A stretch of 64,000 nucleotides of DNA from the NCBI GenBank assembly GCA_023362775.1, contig JALMGJ010000019.1, positions 4,179,501 through 4,243,500 of the forward strand, read 5' to 3'. Below the pieces are notes generated by a model that was not told the DNA's origin, made no database searches, and saw only the letters and a program-made list of their open reading frames with translations. The translations under genes and the position numbers were made by a program. Shown in pieces: positions 56,103 to 64,000 of this stretch. The stretch's first letter is position 1; every line of letters begins with the position of its first letter. Source of the DNA: Charina bottae. Taxonomy: Eukaryota; Chordata; Lepidosauria; Squamata; Charinaidae.

Positions 56103-56874
56103 CCTACACAAATCCAGCAGGACTGTACTAAATTTCAGATTAATACATAAAAGATGTTTCAAATGATTTCACAAGTATTTTAACTGGGGTATAAAGCTGT
56201 GCCAGAGTTTTAAGCCCTCTGCTCTGTGTGTTTCTGCAGCCCTACAAAATATCTCATGAACGTCAGCTGAAACCTCCACTTTGATATCTGACAATTCTGA
56301 GAATTCTATTACAGCAAATGTACATTGGCTGGTGCTACAAAATAGTACATTACGTTACATATGCATCAACATCCAACAGATGAAATTAGGTGTGGACACA
56401 TGGCAGGCAAAACACATCACAGCTTATTCCAGACTTATCTGATATTACAAAGGGGAAAACAGCTTTTTCTAATCTGATCAACTCAATATTCAGTGATAAA
56501 TTTTAATAACAAAAAAAATAACAACAACATGAGGAAATGATGGCATGTGTTGTGATGCAAATACATTATTATGTCATCAGTGTCGTGACATCATCACACA
56601 TGGGGATATCATCAAAGTTTGCTAAAGATGCCATCTGATGAGATAGGCATACTTACTAGAATGCTAGAAATCTGATAATAATAATAAAAATAATAATATA
56701 CCATCATTTGAAAAAAGTTTAATACATCCTTAATTATAATTCATTTCATAAAGAAAAGATTAATAAATTACATATCCTATGTCATTTTTCTTTCCAACCA
56801 TCTTTTCCATTTTCCTTTATTAGGAATACTGAGGCAGTGTGGCTCTGGCAACTAAATGTAGGTATTACAGAAAG

Positions 56875-56877
<3 letters not shown>
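56103..56877. other. No gene seen
   Basis: Unique AT-rich sequence. Confidence 0.5.
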
Positions 56878-56918
<41 letters not shown>

Positions 56919-56919
56919 T
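56878..56919. repeat. (TTA)n microsatellite
   Basis: About 14 uninterrupted units. Confidence 0.95.
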
Positions 56920-56934
56920 GGTTAGTACTTATAT

Positions 56935-57264
56935 GGGGCGTGGTGGCTCAACGGGTAAGACGCCAGGCTTGTCGATCGGAAGATCGCAAGTTCGGAGGTT
57001 CGAATCTCTAGCCCTTTGTGACGGAGCTCCCGCACTAGCCCCAGCTCTTGCCAACCTAGCAATTCGAAAGCATACAAATGCAAGTAGATGAATAGGTACC
57101 ACTTTGGTGGGTAGGTAACAGCGTTCCACGTGCGTTGTGCAGCCACATGACCGCGGAAGCATCTTTGGACAATGCTGGCTCTTCGGCTAACAAACGGAGA
57201 TGAGCACCAGCCCCTAGAGTTGGACACGACTGCACAAATGTGCGGGGGGAACCTTTACCTTTAC
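56935..57264 (+). mobile_element. Sauria SINE, full length
   Basis: Head 'ggggcgtggtggctcaacgg', B box 'ggttcgaatctctag', body 'ctggctcttcggctaacaaa', BovB-like tail 'agttggacacgactgcacaa' and 'acctttacctttact'. This copy is close to the apparent consensus. Confidence 0.92.
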
Positions 57265-57325
57265 TTAGATGGGACACCAACATGAAATCCCAGGCTTGTG
57301 GGCTAAATTAGGGAATTGAAAGTTA

Positions 57326-57574
57326 AATAAATAAACAAACAAACAAACAAACAAACAAACATCCCAGAAAGAAGTGATAGCAAACCACTTCTATATTATT
57401 GGTGACAAAACTATATGGCCATATCTCCTCCTCCCCTCCCCTCTCCCTTCTCCCCCTCCTCCCAGGAGAAGAATCTGTAGTATTTGGGGCTAGGGGGGAA
57501 GGTGTCATTTTACCTCAAGTACCACATTTATGCCATCAGATACTGTTCAATCAATCAATCAATCAATCAATCAA
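57326..57574. repeat. (AAAC)n and (TCAA)n microsatellites
   Basis: (AAAC)n at 57326-57360 and (TCAA)n at 57546-57574. The latter leads into 'gtttattgattagcccttag', which may be an old LINE 3' end on the minus strand. 57361-57545 shows only a C/T-rich stretch. Confidence 0.85.
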
Positions 57575-57639
57575 TGTTTATTGATTAGCCCTTAGGCCAT
57601 ATCAGAATACAAGATTAAACAGTTTGTGTGTTGTTTATG

Positions 57640-58729
57640 TGTTCAGATACCGTTCAACTCAACTGTGTATGGTGAAGGGCTACTTCCTATTCCTCCTTGG
57701 GTAGAAAAATAGCTCTGCCTTCCCCCATCCTTCCCAGCCAATATGCTCAGCTGCAAAATTCTGAGGACTCCTTCTCTCTCTTTTAAGCTTTCTAAGTTCA
57801 GTTCCTTTCCTCACTCTCCTTACCACCCCTCTTCTTGCCATACCTGTGTCATTGTTAAAAACAGGGGGTGATCTCAGCAAGCTTAGATGTCATTAGAATA
57901 ACAAAATGTGCATTATAACATCACAGCACCATTTCTACTCCTTATGTCATTGAGTGTGACACCAGGATGCTAGCATAAAGGGGTTGAGCTTGCATTTTTT
58001 GTTATAATTCCCTCCATTGGCCAGTCTATGAATGCCTACGGTTAACTGGAAACTGATTTGTCTGCTCTGTCCTGTCTGTGACATAACAACTGCTAAGCTA
58101 ACCACTGACAGACACTTGATTCCATCCAGAAGAGCACTAAGACTATAGATTGTTCTCTACAAACAAATCAAACAGGTAGACCACAGTTCAATGTAAAGGA
58201 AACAGAGGCAACAGAAAAGAAAATCAGCAGAAGCACCCCCCAAATTAAGCCATTTATCCTGCTGTCAAAGGAAAGGGGTGGGGGAGAGACGTTCTTGTAA
58301 GAGAGTATTTATTGGGTTCAATAGAATTATTGATTGTTGGCCCTAGATGCCCTAATAGGAAGCCTAAAGCCAAGGTTTAATGATGGCTTGGCTTCCTTCA
58401 GTTCTTTCTCATAATTACAGGTTGCTCTTTAATTATTCTTTGTGTGTTTAATTTATAATTAAGACCTACAGCCCCGGAGACAAAAATCACTAAGGTGGAC
58501 ACTTGTTGAGTCAGCAATTTCTCCAGCAGTCTGTGCAGAGCCATTTAGAAGCAGCCTCCATACCAGATTTTCATTCTAATCATGATATTCGTAACTCCAG
58601 TGGAGAGAATAAATTTCCAGCAAGCAAACCATCTTTGATTACCCTACAGAGTGAAAAAGATGAAAGGGCCCAATCAGAGGCATTTGGAGTTGACAGGAAC
58701 ACATTTTCTGTTGTAGAAAATGGTTGCAT
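57640..58729. other. No gene seen; non-repetitive AT-rich block with homeobox-like TAATTA sites
   Basis: 58380-58480 contains several TTAATT/ATAATTA words and no repeat. It could be a conserved non-coding element, but this cannot be judged without alignment. Confidence 0.3.
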
Positions 58730-58830
58730 ATTGTAATTAGAAGCACATCCTTATCATTGCTCTGTATTGTAATTAGAAGCACATCCTTATCATTGCTCTG
58801 TATTGTAATTAGAAGCACATCCTTATCACT
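58730..58830. repeat. 36-bp minisatellite, 2.8 copies
   Basis: The unit begins 'attgtaattagaagcacatc' and starts at 58730, 58766 and 58802. Copies are near-identical, so the duplication is recent. Confidence 0.95.
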
Positions 58831-59003
58831 GTAGTACAGTTTATTGCTCATCTGTAGAGTCTCCAGTTTAGCACAGTGGAGGATTACTACTCAGAGTGGT
58901 AGGGGTTTTGTTTTTACCTAAAACAGAAAACCTTAATTATAATTTGCCACAGGATATTTTGACAGTGATGATGACAAGGCCTCTGGCAGTGCTGGGGAAT
59001 ATT

Positions 59004-59320
59004 GTGTGTGTGTGTGTGTGTGTGTGTCTATCTGTCTGTCTTCACACACATAGATTTGGGGGTAGAGGGCTTAGACTGATTAGTCAGCTTTGGTCAGATA
59101 GCGCAGCGTACTCTGCCTCTGCAGTAGATACGGCAACAGAACTCTGTTTCCGAGACCTCCACCCTACCAAGGTGTTACCAAACATAGTTATCAATCCTTT
59201 TGCAGCTTTGGCATCTTCTTGACAAAGGTGGCCAGGCCACTACAACAGAGTGGCTGATTAAGAATATTTCTTATCCTGTTATTCAGATGATGATGACGAC
59301 GACGACGACGATGATGATAC
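59004..59320. repeat. (TG)n and (GAT/GAC)n microsatellites
   Basis: TG run at 59004-59027. GAT/GAC trinucleotides at 59286-59320. Confidence 0.85.
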
Positions 59321-59849
59321 GATGACTTGCTTCAGAATTAAAATGAACAAAATACCCAAGAGGCAGATAAACACAGAGGTCTCAAAGTATTCTATTTATT
59401 TATTTTGCTTTTAAAATAGTAACACAGCAGTTTCAAAATATGAAAGATTATAAACACAGAGCTTGAGAAATTGGACAGTAAATAAATACATGTATACATA
59501 TACATGTATGTTTTTATTTGGGCTGATGCATTTTGGAAAATGTATTCTTGAGCACAGTAAAAATGGAAACAATAGAAGAAAAGGACACCAAAATGACTTG
59601 CAATGCCCATAAATTATAACCATATTGATAAAAACGTGATTCTCCTTATGTATATTCAAAATAATCCAGTAAAAGTCTAAAATGAAATAGCTTCTGGTTA
59701 CAAATACAAGCAGATTATTTGTAAAAATAACAACCACAGCCCAATTTATCTTTTGTTCTAGTAATCTGATATAAAAGACATATAAAAGAAATATAAATGT
59801 ACATTTAGCAACCACTTTTTTGCCCAGATTTGCTGCCATCTAGTAGTTC

Positions 59850-60625
59850 TCCGGAATTTTGCAGGACAAATATGGTGTGCCTCATGTCTTGGATCTTCAC
59901 CATCTTCACTTCCAGATTGTGGAAAAGCTCAAAGATGATCTGAAATATGTCAAGTTTGTTATAGCTTCTGTAGGGAACTCCTTCGTAAATAGAGTCTGTC
60001 AACATTGTTGCATGGATGAAGGGCAAGATTCATTGTCATTATTTTTCTGGTCTTCCTATCCAGGGCTTCTAGTTCAGCTTGAGTCCAGTCCACTATTCCA
60101 GCTACATATATAATGACTGGAATTTCCCAGGTGTTAATTGTCTTGATGGTATTTCTGCCACTGAGTTTGGACTTTAAGATCTTCTTCACTCTTCTGATGT
60201 ATTCACTACTAACTTTCTTCTTGACTTAAGTGTGTTTGATGTTGTCAGCCTGAAGGATGCCCAGGTATTTGTAGTGATCTTCTTCATCCAGACTATTGGT
60301 GTTATTTCAATAGGACATCTCGATTCCTTCAGTTTTCACTATTTTTCCCTTGCTGATGGTAAGGGTAGTGCATTTGTCCAGTCCAAACTCCATTGCAATA
60401 TCTTGGCTGCACATTTGGACAGTTTTGAGCAGCAGTTCAGATTATGTTTTTCCATACAACTTCAGATCGTCCATGTAAAGGAGGTAGGATAGCCTGGAAG
60501 ATGTTTTTGATGTTTGATAGCCATGGCCCCTTTTGTTGGATCTTTCATTATCAGATGAAAGTTTTTTTGCTAGATGTTAACCAATCTTCAATTTCTCCTC
60601 CTTGCTGTTGTATGTATTATTGTTG
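59850..60625 (-). mobile_element. R4/Dong-clade LINE, C-terminal part (RT YMDD and downstream)
   Basis: On the minus strand, translation gives 'YLLYMDDLKLYGKT' (RT motif C), 'DIAMEFGLDKCTTLTISKGK', 'DHYKYLGILQADNIKHT', then 'LKSKLSGRNTIKTINTWEIP' and 'AGIVDWTQAELEALDRKTRK', ending 'MNLALHPCNNVDRLYL'. Several stops and frameshifts interrupt it. R4 elements encode one ORF with an RT and a C-terminal restriction-like endonuclease; the window ends before that domain is recognisable. The N-terminal part lies at 61120-62335. Confidence 0.7.
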
Positions 60626-60645
60626 TTTATAAAAAAATTGTGATC

Positions 60646-60930
60646 AGAGTTATGGAAAATATTAAGAGACAAGCTTGCAGTAAAAACGTTGCTTTTATTT
60701 AAAACAAAAGAACACAGGAACCTTGCCTTCTTCAGCCGAAGAGAAGCAGAAAGCTTAAGTACTCACATTTTAGAACACAATGAATGAAGATAACAGCAAG
60801 CAGGAAAACAAACCAGATTTACACTTTTAAAGCTTTACAATTGCAACTTGGCCATATCTGAGTGGACAGGGTTTGACATGTGACCAATCACCTAGGCAAC
60901 TTATCACTTTATTTGGGTACTGCCAGACTT
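60646..60930 (-). mobile_element. Possible LTR-like insertion within the R4 element
   Basis: On the minus strand the segment ends '...ctctgatcaca' after an AATAAA (about 60694-60699), which is LTR-like. The other end, a target duplication and a matching second LTR were not identified. Confidence 0.3.
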
Positions 60931-60944
60931 TGAGACTCCAAGCA

Positions 60945-61022
60945 CCAACCGCCCAGAGTCCCCTGTGGGGGAGATGGCGCGGTGATAAAAGTCTAATAAA
61001 TAAATAAATAAATAAAATAAAC
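60945..61022 (+). mobile_element. CR1/L3 LINE 3' tail fragment
   Basis: 'accgcccagagtcccctgtg', 'ggggagatggcgcggtgata' and (AAAT)n: plus-strand CR1 terminus, inserted between the two R4 parts. Confidence 0.7.
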
Positions 61023-61119
61023 ATTCCTGAGAGGGGGTGAACACGTGAACTCCCAGAGCCCAGAAAAAAAAACTTCAAGGCTTGGCTTTTTAAAACTCAG
61101 CTTCATATTCTTCAAGACA

Positions 61120-61766
61120 TAAAAATATATGCAACATGTATGTTGTATGTTGTTAAACCGCTTGGCAATGAGTGGATGCAGGCCAGTCAGACGTTTCAGC
61201 CAAAAACCATGCAGATCATCTTCACCTGGTGCTGACCAATTCTTGATCTTTTTTGCCCTTTTCTCCACCATTTCTTCTGTTATTACGAGGTCTTTCATTT
61301 CAGCTTCTTTCTTTTCCTTCTCCACCTCCTTTATCCAAGCTGCATTCTTGTTGTATTTCTTTGGTTTGTCCCATAGCTGTGCCCAGAACTGCACTGTTTC
61401 TTTTTTGTCAGGTGTTGGCTGATTCAATGCAGCCTCTCCACTGATGGATTGGTAGAAGTGTTTCTGACTCGACTGAAATTGGAGAGTCTGCCTGTAGTGT
61501 GCAATTCGAGATTCATATCTGCTGATTTTCTTGGCTATGGATGTTATTTGCTGCTTTATTATTTCCAGTGCTTCCTTGATCTTCCTTGTCTCTAGCTGAT
61601 ATTTCTGGATTAGGTATTCTTTGGTCTTCTTGTTCTTCAGCTTCTTTCTTTCCATCTGTTCTAGCTTGCTTGCCTCTGAACTTAGCATGCTGATCTTATT
61701 TTCCAACCTGATCTTCCATTTGGTGATGCACTGTTTGGCTTTTTTTCTTGTTTGTTGATTTTGCAT
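61120..61766 (-). pseudogene. R4/Dong-clade LINE ORF, N-terminal to early RT region
   Basis: The minus-strand frame begins 'MQNQQTRKKAKQCITKWKIR', with a long Lys-rich helical region ('LKNKKTKEYLIQKYQLETRK'). It continues 'FYQSISGEAALNQPTPDKKE', 'TVQFWAQLWDKPKKYNKNAA' and 'WIKEVEKEKKEAEMKD', and the hallmark 'IKNWSAPGEDDLHGFWLKRL', which matches the 'NWK(A/S)PGPDG..GFWIK' block of R4-clade RTs (here PGED in place of PGPDG). The frame stays open into the adjacent CR1 tail, so the terminal residues are not R4. The RT core between 'AKRFNNI' and YMDD is missing, apparently lost or displaced by the insertions at 60646-61022. Confidence 0.72.
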
Positions 61767-62335
61767 CCAACATCTTCAGTTATAACTGCAGCTGGGCTGT
61801 ACATCAGTTGGTTTGTTTCTTGCAGTGAGCTGGTGCTTATATTTGATATTACAGTATGGGCGTCTTTTAATATTTGCGCTAGCTGTTATTTTGCAACAGG
61901 CTTCAATGCAGGCAGCCTGATTCTGCTGTTTTTGTGCTGTTCTAGATGCTTAGTTATTTTTCACTTCAGTTCCTCTTGTTTTTCAGTTAGAGGACTTTGT
62001 TCCTTCTGAGGAGAAGGTAGAGGAGAGGGTGCTTGGTTTGGGAATGAGAACAGTTCGATAGTGATGCTGGCTTCCTCTATTACCAACTTCCCCTGGTTTG
62101 TCTCTACTGTCTGAGCTACAGTACTTCTGGCAGGGCTTCGATTTCTTTGCCCTGGGTAGACCTTTGCAGTTCTTCCAATTCTAGTTCTGTGAATACTTTA
62201 TTTTGTATTATAAACGAACATTGATATGCTAGCCTCTGTTCTGTTATTTCTGATTCTGGATGTTCATTCCAGAACTGGTGCATTCTTTTATAATAATTGT
62301 GATTATTAAGGCTAAGACCTATGTCCAATTTGGTT
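61767..62335 (-). mobile_element. R4-clade LINE, 5' coding remnant
   Basis: The minus-strand frame 62328 to 62116 reads 'SLNNHNYYKRMHQFWNEHPE' and 'SEITEQRLAYQCSFIIQNKV', consistent with the N-terminal region preceding the 61766 frame. 61767-62115 is degenerate. The 5' boundary is unknown. Confidence 0.5.
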
Positions 62336-63100
62336 CCATGGTGACAGACTTAGGAAGAGGGGGACAAAAACCCTATACAGTATGGGCTAGAATAAAACAG
62401 AATTTGTTCTTTACCAAGAATCAACTGACCATGTGTCCCCTCTCTGCGATAAGCTAGACTTACTAACACCATTACCAAGTTGATTCCTCAGATCACCAAC
62501 AAAATAAATTGGGAACCAAACAGAACATTCACACTGCAAGAAATGTCTAATTCCTGCTTGGATGCAGAACTGTAAACCAATCCCCACTATGGTTCCTTCT
62601 GTGTGCTCTCTCTTCCCTTAAATTGCATAGCATAATATCCATGAATCAGCCATAGTCTGGACATTCTTCCAAGAGCCACAAGAAGCCCAGAAGCTCATAC
62701 ACTGCACTCTGAGAAATTCTCCAAAGCTTCCAAAGGACAGTTTAAACCCTCTGAATTATATCTAAGGTCTTTCCTCCACTTCTCACACCTAACTAGGCAA
62801 CTTCCTTGTTCTGCCGTATCTCCATGACATTTCCATCATCTCCTTCCCAGCCCGCCGAAGTCTCAGGTCTTCCTCGGCTGTACCAGTGTTAGTTTCTCCC
62901 CTCTAGCTGACAGGATCCAATGCGAGTCATAAGGTGTATAAACTCTGTTACGTTTTGCCAGGTGATGATAGTGCGAGGGGTCAGAGCGTTGTTTTTTGGT
63001 TGTTTTAAGCTGATGCAGACCTGTTGTCTCCTCTTTGGATCCTGGTCAGCCTCATCTGCCTCACTCTCACTCTCTTCTTGTCCCCCTAAAGACCTGTACA
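62336..63100 (-). other. Unassigned; includes a possible retroelement ORF remnant
   Basis: The minus-strand frame 63101 to 62889 reads 'MYRSLGGQEESESEADEADQ', then 'LTPRTIITWQNVTEFIHLMT'. It is acidic and low in hydrophobics, perhaps the R4 N-terminus or another retroelement. 62336-62888 shows nothing recognised. Confidence 0.35.
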
Positions 63101-63367
63101 CAGCAGTTCAAAAGCTTGAGTTGGCATAACTGTGCAATAGAAGAGCAGGCTAAAGGTAGCGCGGAAGTGAAATTCTGGGATCAAATCATTGCCTCCTGAA
63201 TTGAATATGGAGGAATCTAAAAGTTTGTCTTAGTTACTTACTGTTTATATGGGAAGGAGAGGGTGAGACCTCTTGAGTCAAAGCTGCTTGCGATCGAGAC
63301 CCCTTTAGAATTCTGTAGGGTTGTTGCTGTTCTTGTTTTATTTCATTTTATTCAGTTATGGTTATGA

Positions 63368-63683
63368 CCGAAGAGCAGGGCTTTCCAAAGTGCCGCCGCT
63401 GGCGACACACCCAGCGGCGGCGGCGGCGGCGACACGCGCGCGCACGGCGATGGCACGGGGGGGGGCGTGCGGAGGCGCGCATGCACGGCGGCGGCGCGGG
63501 GGAGCGTGCGGCAGCACGCGCGCACGGCGGCGGCGCAGGGGGGCATGCAGCGGCGCGTGCGTGCATGGCGGCCACCGTGCACGCGCGCACCGCCACTTCT
63601 GGGTGATGTGGCGACACACCACACTGTGTGTGGCGACACACTTTTGTGTCGCGACACACAGTTTGGAAAGCTCTGCCGAAGAG
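63368..63683. mobile_element. CpG-rich hAT-type MITE with 8-bp target duplication
   Basis: The 300-bp insert (63376-63675) has terminal inverted repeats 'cagggctttccaaagtg' and (reverse complement of the right end) 'cagagctttccaaactg'. It is flanked by the direct repeat 'ccgaagag' at 63368-63375 and 63676-63683. Eight-bp duplications and CAGNGNTTTCCAAA-like ends are hAT hallmarks. The interior is extremely GC- and CpG-rich in an AT-rich context. Long frames on both strands are GC artefacts; no transposase is encoded. Confidence 0.92.
63443..63600. repeat. About 40-bp GC-rich minisatellite inside the MITE
   Basis: Units beginning 'cacggcg(a/g)(t/c)ggc' start at 63443, 63484 and 63523, with a partial fourth 'catggcgg' at 63564 (lengths 41, 39 and 41). 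Confidence 0.8.
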
Positions 63684-63699
63684 GGTAAAGAAAGAAGGG

Positions 63700-64000
63700 C
63701 ACAGTCAAGTCAAGTCTCTTTATTTCGGTCACTGACCAGCAAAACTAAGCTTTGAAAAATAGGATTGCAGCCATCTCATTGAAATAATAGTGTAACCTAT
63801 ATATGATAAAGAATGCTTTTTAAAAAAAACATTGCTAATACAAACTATAAAATTATGGTACCAATACAACTAACATCATAGGGTTAAGGTTTTAAGTACA
63901 AGAGTGAATAAAGTAAAAATGTATAAAGTTCAGGTAAAACTATAAAGTGATGACTTAGAATAATAAAAAATAGGTCACATGAAATGTAAAATCATTACAT
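63700..64000 (-). mobile_element. Possible old LINE 3' end, then unassigned sequence
   Basis: 'tcaagtctctttatttcggt', then 'cactgaccagca', resembles minus-strand 3' ends of L2-like LINEs. The remainder to the window end is AT-rich with no recognised feature. Confidence 0.35.

Noticed and set aside
58503..58736. Plus-strand frame of 77 codons.
   Set aside because: Runs into the 36-bp minisatellite and has no splice or promoter context; more likely non-coding.
63321..63755. Long Arg/Ala/Gly-rich frames on both strands.
   Set aside because: They lie in the GC-rich interior of the hAT MITE, where stop codons are rare by composition; no conserved motif.

Overview
The window looks like a gene-poor stretch of a squamate reptile genome, and a snake is my best guess. 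The main reason is eight Sauria-type tRNA SINEs, which have a tRNA-like head and a tail related to the BovB LINE and are typical of Squamata. Supporting this are an almost complete BovB LINE plus many 5'-truncated BovB 3' ends, CR1/L3 LINEs with (ATTT)n tails, L1, R4 and Penelope-like remnants, CORE-SINEs, hAT MITEs and abundant long microsatellites. Nothing bacterial or organellar is seen, and no intact RNA gene.

Two pieces of host gene are supported. At 36646-36773 (+) there is a 128-nt exon with matching splice sites and phase that encodes the TM10-region signature of a class II facilitative sugar transporter, closest from memory to SLC2A9/GLUT9. At 44238-44444 and about 44674-44792 (-) there are two exons that join in phase; the 3' one ends in a stop codon overlapping a poly(A) signal. 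I do not recognise that protein. The rest reads as intron or intergenic DNA filled with repeats.

Layout. 1-1000: CORE-SINEs and a CR1 tail. 1586-4735 (-): BovB, nearly full length, with its RT active site deleted. 5209-5439: short BovB insertion. 6030-7590 (-): CR1/L3 with most of its RT. 7880-9367: a decayed LINE, a Penelope tail, and an L1 3' end with a 19-bp target duplication. 12539-14920: an L1-derived element carrying ORF1 but almost no ORF2, with a 14-bp target duplication, itself interrupted by a composite SINE. 20637-27604: Sauria SINEs, a palindromic hAT MITE and polypurine tracts. 29440-31305: a tandem array built on BovB 3' ends. 34119-40782: SINEs, BovB and CR1 fragments, the transporter exon, and a Penelope fold-back. 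42238-45470: two further composite SINEs around an old RTE and the unidentified exons. 46841-50083: Penelope, BovB and CR1 pieces. 53416-53840: a solo LTR. 55540-57264: BovB and Sauria insertions. 58730-62335: a minisatellite and a broken R4 LINE. 63368-63683: a CpG-rich hAT MITE.

The most notable observation is a set of three composite SINEs (13364-13859, 42238-42759, 44945-45470). They keep the 5' half of the Sauria SINE but carry a different body and a CR1/L3-like 3' tail in place of the BovB tail, which suggests a SINE lineage that changed its partner LINE. Others are the HAL1-like L1 derivative, the CpG-rich MITE with an internal minisatellite, the Penelope fold-back, and two abutting Sauria copies inside one target-site duplication. 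Family names rest on motif recognition, not on database searches.
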